17,670 nucleotides of DNA from the NCBI GenBank assembly GCA_035325905.1, contig DAOKYY010000084.1:1-17670 (forward strand), in the 5' to 3' direction. Under the pieces are notes generated by a model, which searched no databases, was not told the origin of the DNA, and saw only the letters and a list, made by a program, of their open reading frames with translations. Below are positions 8,201 through 13,599 of the stretch, one piece after another; within the stretch, counting starts at the first letter, position 1; every line of letters begins with the position of its first letter. Origin of the DNA: DYGX01 sp035325905. Its GTDB lineage: Bacteria > Chloroflexota > Anaerolineae > Aggregatilineales > Aggregatilineaceae. The translations under genes and the position numbers were made by a program.

Positions 8201-8232
8201 GAAAATGGGCAACCCAACGGTTGCCCATTTTC
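8201..8232 (+). terminator. Hairpin terminator after dnaJ
   Basis: Perfect 13-bp arms at 8201-8213 (GAAAATGGGCAAC) and 8220-8232 enclose a 6-nt loop. The T run ATTTTCCTT overlaps the end of the stem, and the A-rich start makes it potentially bidirectional. It begins 38 bases past the dnaJ stop. Confidence 0.75.
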
Positions 8233-8339
8233 CTTGCGCGTATCACTTTGAGGAGGAGGACGGGGCCTGTGGTCACGATGGGGCTACGTTGACTGGTTCA
8301 GCACGCGTTGGTGAGACCCCGTCTACACGTCTAGACTAG

Positions 8340-8419
8340 CCCTCAAACATTACAAAATACATTACGATTAAAAATATTTAGTTTATCTTCTTTTTCCTCA
8401 AGAATCCTTATTTTTCTCA
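8340..8419. other. AT-rich island upstream of prmA
   Basis: About 20 of 80 bases are G or C (25 percent) while the flanking genes are far richer in GC. It contains several TACATT, TACAAA and AATATT stretches and a T-rich run, but no clean -35/-10 pair. The palindrome GTCTAGAC (8329-8336) lies just before it. It is most likely the prmA promoter region or a nucleoid-protein site. No ORF fits it. Confidence 0.5.
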
Positions 8420-8448
8420 CGTCGGTAGCCAGTGAAAGGCGGTCAATC

Positions 8449-9369
8449 ATGAACTGGATCGAAGTCTTCGTCGAGGTCGACGGCGAGGCTGCCGAAGCGG
8501 TCGCGGACCTGTTCCAGCGGTACGGGCATCAGGGCGTCGCCATCGAGCAGGCCGGGTTCCCGCTTGAAGTCTGGCCGGATGAAATCCCCCCGGCGGACCG
8601 GCTGATCGTGCGCGCGTACTTCCCCGACGACGAGCGCGCCGAAGATGCCCGGCAGGCGCTGCGCGAGGCGATCTACTACCTGGGCCGGCTGTACCCGATC
8701 CCGGACCCGCAGTTCCGCACCGTGCGCGAAGAAGACTGGGAATCGGCCTGGAAGGCGCACTATCATCCGCTGCGGCTGGGGCGGCGGCTGTATATCCGCC
8801 CCGCCTGGTCGGAGCTGCCCGACGCCCGCCCGGACGACATCGTCCTGGTCATGGACCCCGGCATGGCGTTCGGCACCGGGACGCACCCCACGACGCAGCT
8901 CTGCCTGATCGCGCTCGAAGACGCGCTGGCGGATCGCCCCGCGCTGGACGTGCTCGACCTCGGCTCCGGCTCCGGCATCCTGGGCATCGCCGCGCTCAAG
9001 CTTGGCGCGCGGCATGTGCTGGCGCTCGACACCGATCCGATCGCGGTCAGCGCCACGCTCGAAAACGCCGAGCGCAACGGCGTGGCGGACCGCGTCACCG
9101 CGCAAGTTGGCAGCCTCGAAACGCTCCAGACGACGGCGCGCCACTTTGACCTGGCGCTGGTCAACATTCTGGCGAAGGTGATCGTCGCGCTGTGCGATCA
9201 GGGCCTGGGGCGCGTGCTGCGGCCCGGCGGGCTGGGCATTTTCAGCGGGATCATCGAGGACCAGGCGGGCGAGGTCGAAGCGGCGCTGCGCCGCACCGGC
9301 CTGGAGCCGGTCGCGCGCCGCACTCAGGGCGACTGGGTCGCGATCGAGGCGCGCAAGCCGCAGGCGTAG
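8449..9369 (+). CDS. prmA: Ribosomal protein L11 methyltransferase
   Basis: PrmA trimethylates ribosomal protein L11 using S-adenosylmethionine. The 306-aa protein has the small N-terminal recognition domain (1-55) and a linker ending in WKAHYHPLRLGRRLYIRPAW. The family signature VMDPGMAFGTGTHPTTQLCL spans 134-153. Rossmann motif I is DLGSGSGIL (170-178), with the acidic ribose-binding residue in ALDTDPIAV. The catalytic-loop motif NILAKVI is at 239-245. AAGGCGG lies upstream of the ATG at 8449. Its position after dnaJ is common in bacteria, but here a terminator and a 286-bp spacer separate the two genes. Confidence 0.96.
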   Translation: MNWIEVFVEVDGEAAEAVADLFQRYGHQGVAIEQAGFPLEVWPDEIPPADRLIVRAYFPDDERAEDARQALREAIYYLGRLYPIPDPQFRTVREEDWESAWKAHYHPLRLGRRLYIRPAWSELPDARPDDIVLVMDPGMAFGTGTHPTTQLCLIALEDALADRPALDVLDLGSGSGILGIAALKLGARHVLALDTDPIAVSATLENAERNGVADRVTAQVGSLETLQTTARHFDLALVNILAKVIVALCDQGLGRVLRPGGLGIFSGIIEDQAGEVEAALRRTGLEPVARRTQGDWVAIEARKPQA

Positions 9370-9487
9370 GCCAGAAGTCATTGGGCGCCAGGCTCTGCGC
9401 GGTGTCAAAATCGATCCGGAGGCCAGAGACCGCGCACCGCTCGACGCGCGCCATGGACTCCTGACCGGAAAGCGACCAGAGGGCCGC

Positions 9488-10225
9488 ATGACCCTTGTGA
9501 TCCTGATTGTTTCGAGCGTGGTCGCCTGGATCGCGAGCACGCTGAGCGGCGGGGGTGGGGCGCTGTTGCTGGCGCCGGTCGTGAGTTACGCGCTCCGGCC
9601 GGACGCGGTCGCGCCGATCCTGACTCTGACCAGCCTCAGCGGCAGCCCGTCCAGCGCGTGGTTCATGCGTGACCATGTCCGCTGGGAGATTGTGCGCTGG
9701 TACCTGCCTGGCGCGATCCCCGGCGGGTTTCTCGGCGCGTTTCTGCTCACCCGCGCCTCGGCGGAGTGGCTGCAAATCGTGATCGGGCTGTTCCTGATCA
9801 GCACCCTCTTTCAGTACCGCTTCGGCGAGCGTGAGCGGACCTTCGCGGTGCGCCCCTGGCATTTCCCGGTCGTGGGCTTCGTGGTGTCGTTCTTCTCCGG
9901 CCTGATCGGCGGCACCGGCCCGCTGGTCAACCCGCTGTACCTCAATCACGGCGTGGTCAAGCAGGAGATGGTCAGCACCAAGTCGTTCAACTCGTCGGTG
10001 ATGAACCTGATCAAGCTCGGCACTTACGCGGCGTTCGGCGCGCTGACTGCCGACGTGGTGCTGGTGGGGCTGGTCGTCGGCGCGGCAGCGGTCGTTGGGT
10101 CCTGGCTGGGCAAGCGCATCCTCGAAAAGATGCATCCCACGCACTTCAGGCGCGTGGTGATCGCGCTGATGGTCATCACCGGCGCGCTGATGATCTGGGA
10201 CCAGCGGGGCTACTGGCTCCCCTAA
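9488..10225 (+). CDS. TauE/SafE-family membrane permease (probable sulfite or organosulfur anion exporter)
   Basis: This 245-aa protein is hydrophobic throughout, with seven or eight probable membrane segments. It carries the two repeated family motifs: STLSGGGGALLLAPVVSYAL near the N-terminus and FFSGLIGGTGPLVNPLYLN in the second half. Members of this family export sulfite, sulfoacetate or related anions, but many are uncharacterised, so the substrate is inferred. AGAGGG lies four bases before the ATG at 9488. It follows prmA by 118 bp with no terminator in between, so read-through is possible. It converges on cysE. The nearness of a sulfur-related permease to cysteine biosynthesis genes is suggestive but the genes are on opposite strands. 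Confidence 0.85.
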   Translation: MTLVILIVSSVVAWIASTLSGGGGALLLAPVVSYALRPDAVAPILTLTSLSGSPSSAWFMRDHVRWEIVRWYLPGAIPGGFLGAFLLTRASAEWLQIVIGLFLISTLFQYRFGERERTFAVRPWHFPVVGFVVSFFSGLIGGTGPLVNPLYLNHGVVKQEMVSTKSFNSSVMNLIKLGTYAAFGALTADVVLVGLVVGAAAVVGSWLGKRILEKMHPTHFRRVVIALMVITGALMIWDQRGYWLP

Positions 10226-10230
10226 AGGAA

Positions 10231-10264
10231 GCGCGGGCGAGTCCGCTGGCGAACTCACCCGCGC
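10231..10264. terminator. Hairpin between convergent permease and cysE genes
   Basis: GCGCGGGCGAGT (10231-10242) and ACTCACCCGCGC (10253-10264) pair at 11 of 12 positions around a 10-nt loop. No T tract follows on either strand. It fills most of the 49-bp gap between two converging stop codons, so a shared transcript-end structure is the likely role. Confidence 0.5.
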
Positions 10265-10274
10265 GCCGTGTGCG

Positions 10275-10970
10275 TCAGATCGCGTAATCCGGCTCCGGCT
10301 GCGGCTGGCGCGCCGTCTCCGCCGATCCGCTGCCGTTGGCGTGGATCGCGCCTTCGACCTCGTCCAGCCGCCGCAGAATCTGATCCAGCCGGACCGAGAT
10401 CACATCCGGCAGGACATTGTGATCGAGGTCCGGCCGGTGCTCGGTCGGGCTTGGTCCGTCGCGATGGATCGGCCGGCCCGGAATGCCGACGACCACCATA
10501 TCCGGTTCAACATCTTTGACCACGACTGCATTCGCTCCTATTCGCGTGTTGCGCCCGATGGTGATCGCGCCGAGCACTTTGGCCCCGGCCCCGATCACCA
10601 CGCCGTCTTCGATGGTGGGGTGGCGCTTGCCGTGCGCCAGGCTGACCCCGCCGAGCGTCACGCCGTGATAAATCGTGACGTTGGCGCCGACCTGGGCCGT
10701 CTCGCCGATCACGACGCCCATGCCGTGATCAATGAACACGCGCGGGCCGATGACGGCGGCGGGGTGGATTTCGATGCCGGTCAGAAAGCGGGCGAACTGG
10801 GACAGCCAGCGCGCCGGGAGCGTCAGCCGCCAGCGCCACAAACGGTGCGCGATCCGGTGCAGCCAGATAGCGTGCAGCCCGGCGTAGGAGGTCAGCACCT
10901 CCAGCGCGTTGCGAGCCGCCGGGTCGCGCTCCAGCACACACTGCACGTCGTCTCGAATCGTCTTAAACAT
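10275..10970 (-). CDS. cysE: Serine O-acetyltransferase
   Basis: CysE makes O-acetylserine from serine and acetyl-CoA, the first step of cysteine synthesis. The 231-aa protein is shorter than the 273-aa E. coli enzyme, mainly at the N-terminus. Helices (1-60) precede a left-handed beta helix of hexapeptide repeats from IEIHPAAVIGPRVFIDHG (67-83) to IGANAVVVKDV (144-154). Catalytic Asp81-His82 and His117 (GKRHPTI) are present. The ATG at 10970 is chosen because AGGAG lies five bases upstream; a GTG three bases earlier would sit too close. The last residues are PDYAI. A C-terminal Ile is the residue that inserts into the CysK active site in known cysteine synthase complexes. It is co-transcribed with cysK, 38 bp downstream of it. 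Confidence 0.95.
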   Translation of the reverse strand: MFKTIRDDVQCVLERDPAARNALEVLTSYAGLHAIWLHRIAHRLWRWRLTLPARWLSQFARFLTGIEIHPAAVIGPRVFIDHGMGVVIGETAQVGANVTIYHGVTLGGVSLAHGKRHPTIEDGVVIGAGAKVLGAITIGRNTRIGANAVVVKDVEPDMVVVGIPGRPIHRDGPSPTEHRPDLDHNVLPDVISVRLDQILRRLDEVEGAIHANGSGSAETARQPQPEPDYAI

Positions 10971-10983
10971 CACGGCTCCTTCT

Positions 10984-11006
10984 CGCCCGCCTCACATCGG
11001 CGGGCG
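10984..11006 (-). promoter_or_regulatory. Hairpin in the cysK-cysE spacer
   Basis: Perfect 8-bp GC arms CGCCCGCC (10984-10991) and GGCGGGCG (10999-11006) enclose a 7-nt loop. It ends a few bases before the cysE ribosome binding site and has no U tract, so it is more likely an RNA stability or translation element than a terminator. Confidence 0.5.
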
Positions 11007-11008
11007 CG

Positions 11009-11959
11009 TCAGTCTTCGAGGTCGGCGTAGAGCGCGGTGGACAGATACCGCTCGCCGAAGGAGGGGATGATCACGACGATCAGCTTCCCGGCGTTCTCCG
11101 CGCGGCGCGCCACTTCGAGCGCGGCCCAGGTCGCCGCGCCGGACGAGATGCCGACCAGCAGCCCTTCTTCGCGCGCCATGCGCCGCGCGGTGTCCATCGC
11201 CGCGTCGCCCTCGACGGCGATCACTTCGTCGTAGATGGCAGTGTTCAGCACCTCCGGCACGAAGCCCGCGCCGATCCCCTGGATCGGGTGCGGGCCTTTC
11301 TGCCCGCCGGACAGCACCGCCGAGGCTGCCGGCTCGACCGCGATCATCCGCACCGAGGGCTTGCGCGCTTTCAGCACCTCGCCGACGCCGGTGATCGTCC
11401 CGCCCGTGCCGACGCCGGACACGACGATATCGACCTGGCCGCCGGTGTCGCGCCAGATTTCCTCGGCGGTGGTGCGCCGGTGCACTTCCGGGTTGGCCGG
11501 GTTCTCGAACTGCTGCGGGATGAAGGCGTTGGGGTTCTCGGCGGCGATCTGGTTGGCGCGCGCGATCGCCCCGGCCATCCCCTCGGGGCCGGGCGTCAGA
11601 ATCAGGTCGGCGCCATAGGCGCGCAGCAGTTTGCGGCGCTCGCGGCTGGCGGTTTCGGGCATGGTCAGGACCAGCCGGTAGCCGCGCTGGGCGCAGACCA
11701 TCGCCAGCGCGATCCCGGTGTTGCCGCTGGTCGGCTCGACGATCACCGTGTCCGGCCCGATGAGTCCGTCGCGCTCCGCCGCCTCGATCATCGACAGGCC
11801 GATGCGGTCTTTGACGCTATGCGCCGGGTTCTGATATTCCAGCTTGGCGACGACGGTGGCGGCGGCATCGCTGGCGATGCGATTGAGACGGACCAGCGGC
11901 GTGTTGCCGACCATCTCGGTCACGTTGTTGAAGATGCGGGTCTGTGTTTCGACAGCCAT
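11009..11959 (-). CDS. cysK: Cysteine synthase A (O-acetylserine sulfhydrylase)
   Basis: CysK is a PLP enzyme that converts O-acetylserine and sulfide into cysteine. The 316-aa length is normal. The PLP lysine is Lys50 in NPAHSVKDRIG. The substrate loop PTSGNTGIALA lies near 77-87, the phosphate-binding GTGGTITG near 180 and the pyridine-nitrogen serine in GISSGAA near 273. The segment after the SGNTG loop, LTMPETASRERRKLLRAYGA, is typical of CysK. AGGAG lies eight bases before the ATG at 11959. It is the first gene of a cysK-cysE unit. The 5' leader carries a cysteine-rich ORF and a terminator (12022-12171), which suggests attenuation by cysteine supply. Confidence 0.96.
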   Translation of the reverse strand: MAVETQTRIFNNVTEMVGNTPLVRLNRIASDAAATVVAKLEYQNPAHSVKDRIGLSMIEAAERDGLIGPDTVIVEPTSGNTGIALAMVCAQRGYRLVLTMPETASRERRKLLRAYGADLILTPGPEGMAGAIARANQIAAENPNAFIPQQFENPANPEVHRRTTAEEIWRDTGGQVDIVVSGVGTGGTITGVGEVLKARKPSVRMIAVEPAASAVLSGGQKGPHPIQGIGAGFVPEVLNTAIYDEVIAVEGDAAMDTARRMAREEGLLVGISSGAATWAALEVARRAENAGKLIVVIIPSFGERYLSTALYADLED

Positions 11960-12021
11960 TTGAGCCTCTCCTTTACCCTCTGCGGCGGGCGTGTGCGACG
12001 AAATCGGACCGGGCCGGGATC

Positions 12022-12057
12022 AAAAAAATCGGCTACGCCTGTGTCGCGTAGCCGATT
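12022..12057 (-). terminator. Rho-independent terminator inside the cysK leader
   Basis: Twelve-base perfect arms at 12046-12057 and 12027-12038 (minus-strand order AATCGGCTACGC, then GCGTAGCCGATT) enclose a 7-nt loop. Seven T follow or overlap on the minus strand (12028-12022). The plus strand has no T tract. No minus-strand gene lies upstream in the window, so its natural role is to stop transcription before cysK. Confidence 0.9.
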
Positions 12058-12087
12058 CAATCTCCTGCTCACTCAGTCGAGCGTGGA

Positions 12088-12171
12088 TCAGTCGTCAGCA
12101 CCACACCACAAGCGCTGCGGTTGGTTCTCGCACAGACAGGAGCAAGCGCAATTCCGGGAGTGGTGGTCCAT
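12088..12171 (-). CDS. Cysteine-rich leader peptide of cysK (27 codons)
   Basis: An ATG at 12171 opens a 27-codon frame closed by TGA at 12090-12088. The peptide begins MDHHSRNCACSCLCENQ and contains Cys at codons 8, 10, 12, 14 and 23 (TGC, TGC, TGT, TGC, TGT), plus a Trp at 22. Cysteine is normally rare, so five in 27 residues, four of them alternating, just upstream of the cysteine synthase gene is not likely to be chance. The ORF starts about 44 nt after the predicted transcription start and ends 30 nt before a terminator. The ribosome binding site is weak (GTCGAG directly before ATG), which lowers certainty about its translation rate. Inference: it senses charged tRNA-Cys through ribosome stalling, as leader peptides do for trp and his operons, and as reported for polycysteine upstream ORFs in mycobacteria. 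Confidence 0.75.
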   Translation of the reverse strand: MDHHSRNCACSCLCENQPQRLWCGADD

Positions 12172-12221
12172 CTCGACGTTTGTTCGATTTCTCTTTGATC
12201 AATCTTTCGAACGTTGCGGCG

Positions 12222-12250
12222 ATTATAGACGATGGATTTGGTTTTGCCAA
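12222..12250 (-). promoter_or_regulatory. Consensus sigma-70-type promoter of the cysK leader
   Basis: On the minus strand TTGGCA (12250-12245, five of six to consensus) and a perfect TATAAT (12227-12222) are 17 bases apart. It is the best promoter match in the window. The predicted start is near 12216, giving a leader of about 256 nt before cysK. Confidence 0.85.
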
Positions 12251-12309
12251 TGATTCTAATCTGTCGCTGAGATTCGGCGGGGCGAGGCGGGGCAGCGCGC
12301 CGGGCGCGC

Positions 12310-12315
12310 TATAAT
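12310..12315 (+). promoter_or_regulatory. -10 box of the acyl-CoA dehydrogenase gene
   Basis: A perfect TATAAT stands out in GC-rich sequence 57 bases before the ATG at 12373. No convincing -35 box lies 16-18 bases upstream. It is divergent from the cysK promoter, about 60 bases away. Confidence 0.5.
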
Positions 12316-12372
12316 CTGCCTATCGAGCCTGGGGTCGGGGCGGCCCGATCGGAGAAAGGGGTTGCGGCACGG

Positions 12373-13554
12373 ATGGCGACATTAGCGAGCTTGACCTACG
12401 AACTCAGCGACGAGCATAGTATGCTGCGCGATGCGGTGCGTGACTTCGCCCAGCGCGAAATCGCGCCGGTCGCCGCTCACTACGACGAGACCGGCGAGTT
12501 TCCGCTCGACACGATCCGCAAGATGGGCGAGATGGGGCTGATGGGTATCGAGGTGCCGGAGGAATACGGCGGCGCGGGCATGGACACCATCGCCTATGTG
12601 CTGGCGATGTTCGAGATCGCCAAGGCCGACGCCTCGCATAGCACCGTCGTCAGCGTCAACAACAGCCTTGTCAACTACGCGCTGATGAAGTTCGGCACTG
12701 AGGAACAGAAGCAGAAATACCTTGTGCCGGTCGCCAGCGGCCAGAAGATCGGCGCGTACTCATTGACCGAGCCGATGAGCGGCAGCGACGCCGCCACGAT
12801 GCGTAGCCGCGCCGTCCTGAGCGACGACGGCACGCACTACGTGATCAACGGGCGGAAAAGCTGGGTGACGAGCGGGCCGGTGGCCGAGATCGTGCTGCTG
12901 TTCACCATGACCGCGCCGGAGCAGGGGCATCGCGGCATCAGCGCGTTTATTATCGAGACGGACCGTCCGGGGTTTGTGCGCGGCAAGGTGGAGCCGAAGC
13001 TCGGCATCCGCGCCAGCGCGACGAGCGAGCTGCTGTTTGAAGACTATCGCTGCCCGGTCGAGAACATGCTGGGCGCGCCGGGCGAGGGCTTTAAGATCGC
13101 GATGACCGCGCTTGACGCCGGGCGGATCGGGATCGCGGCCCAGGCGGTCGGCATCGCCGAGGCGGCCTACGAGGCGTCGCTCGCCTACGCCCGCGAGCGC
13201 GAAGCGTTCAACCAGCGCATCGGCGAATTCCAGTTGATCCAGGGCAAGATCGCCGACATGAAGACTAAGCTCGAAGCGGCGCGCCTGCTGACGCTCAACG
13301 CCGCGCTGGCGAAGATGCGCAGCCAGGAAACGGGCGCACGCTACACCACCGAGGCGAGCATGGCGAAGCTCTTCGCTTCTGAGGCGGCGATGTGGATTAC
13401 CCACCAGGCCGTGCAGATTCACGGCGGGATGGGGTATAGTAAAGAATTGCCGGTTGAACGGTATTTCCGCGACGCCAAGATTACCGAGATTTACGAGGGC
13501 ACCAGCGAGATTCAGCGGGTAGTGATCGCCCGTAACGAGCTGGGCCTGCGTTAG
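12373..13554 (+). CDS. Acyl-CoA dehydrogenase, short-chain/butyryl-CoA type
   Basis: This FAD enzyme introduces the alpha-beta double bond in acyl-CoA during beta-oxidation or branched-chain amino-acid breakdown. The 393-aa length is standard. The N-terminal helical domain starts at LSDEHSMLRDAVRDFAQ; FAD and substrate contacts are YSLTEPMSGSDA (near 134-145) and GRKSWVTSG. The C-terminal domain has QIHGGMGYSKELPVERYFRD (two motifs joined). The catalytic base is Glu375 in EIYEGTSEIQR, the position used by short-chain and butyryl-CoA dehydrogenases. GGAGAAAGG lies 13 bases before the ATG. Electron-transfer flavoprotein genes are not in the window. The exact chain length preference cannot be set from sequence alone. 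The epimerase and mutase genes downstream fit the same acyl-CoA theme. Confidence 0.95.
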   Translation: MATLASLTYELSDEHSMLRDAVRDFAQREIAPVAAHYDETGEFPLDTIRKMGEMGLMGIEVPEEYGGAGMDTIAYVLAMFEIAKADASHSTVVSVNNSLVNYALMKFGTEEQKQKYLVPVASGQKIGAYSLTEPMSGSDAATMRSRAVLSDDGTHYVINGRKSWVTSGPVAEIVLLFTMTAPEQGHRGISAFIIETDRPGFVRGKVEPKLGIRASATSELLFEDYRCPVENMLGAPGEGFKIAMTALDAGRIGIAAQAVGIAEAAYEASLAYAREREAFNQRIGEFQLIQGKIADMKTKLEAARLLTLNAALAKMRSQETGARYTTEASMAKLFASEAAMWITHQAVQIHGGMGYSKELPVERYFRDAKITEIYEGTSEIQRVVIARNELGLR

Positions 13555-13599
13555 GGCGCGGCGTCCCCATCCTAGACTTTGCTTTGAGGAGCCACAATC

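Larger units (their letters stand above)
11960..12216 (-). promoter_or_regulatory. cysK leader RNA: candidate cysteine-responsive transcription attenuator
   Basis: From the predicted start point near 12216 the leader runs about 256 nt to the cysK ATG. In order it contains a short stem GTTCGA/TCGAAC, the 27-codon cysteine-rich ORF (12171-12088), a 30-nt gap, a perfect terminator (12057-12022) and a 62-nt tail with the cysK ribosome binding site. CTCCTG inside the Cys codons (12142-12137) is complementary to CAGGAG (12067-12062), just before the terminator stem. TGCTGAC (12100-12094) pairs with GTGAGCA (12072-12066) at six of seven positions. I saw no T-box sequence and no known riboswitch core. 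Inference: ribosome stalling at Cys codons alters folding and lets transcription pass the terminator. The antiterminator itself is not obvious by eye. Confidence 0.7.

Noticed and set aside
9396..9436. Inverted repeat TGCGCGGT/ACCGCGCA in the prmA-permease spacer
   Set aside because: Eight-base arms with a 25-nt loop are expected by chance in GC-rich DNA, and no T tract or other signal supports a terminator.
12001..12057. Alternative pairing of the terminator arm AATCGG with CCGATTT at 12007-12001 as an antiterminator
   Set aside because: The partner lies downstream of the terminator, so it is transcribed too late to prevent termination.
12022..12216. T-box riboswitch for tRNA-Cys before cysK
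   Set aside because: Size and terminator would fit, but I found no T-box sequence resembling UGGNACCGCG before the terminator, and the Cys-rich ORF gives a better explanation. A covariance-model search would settle it.
11991..12314. 107-codon plus-strand frame across the cysK leader
   Set aside because: No family motif and no ribosome binding site. The minus-strand promoter, Cys-rich ORF and terminator explain the interval better.
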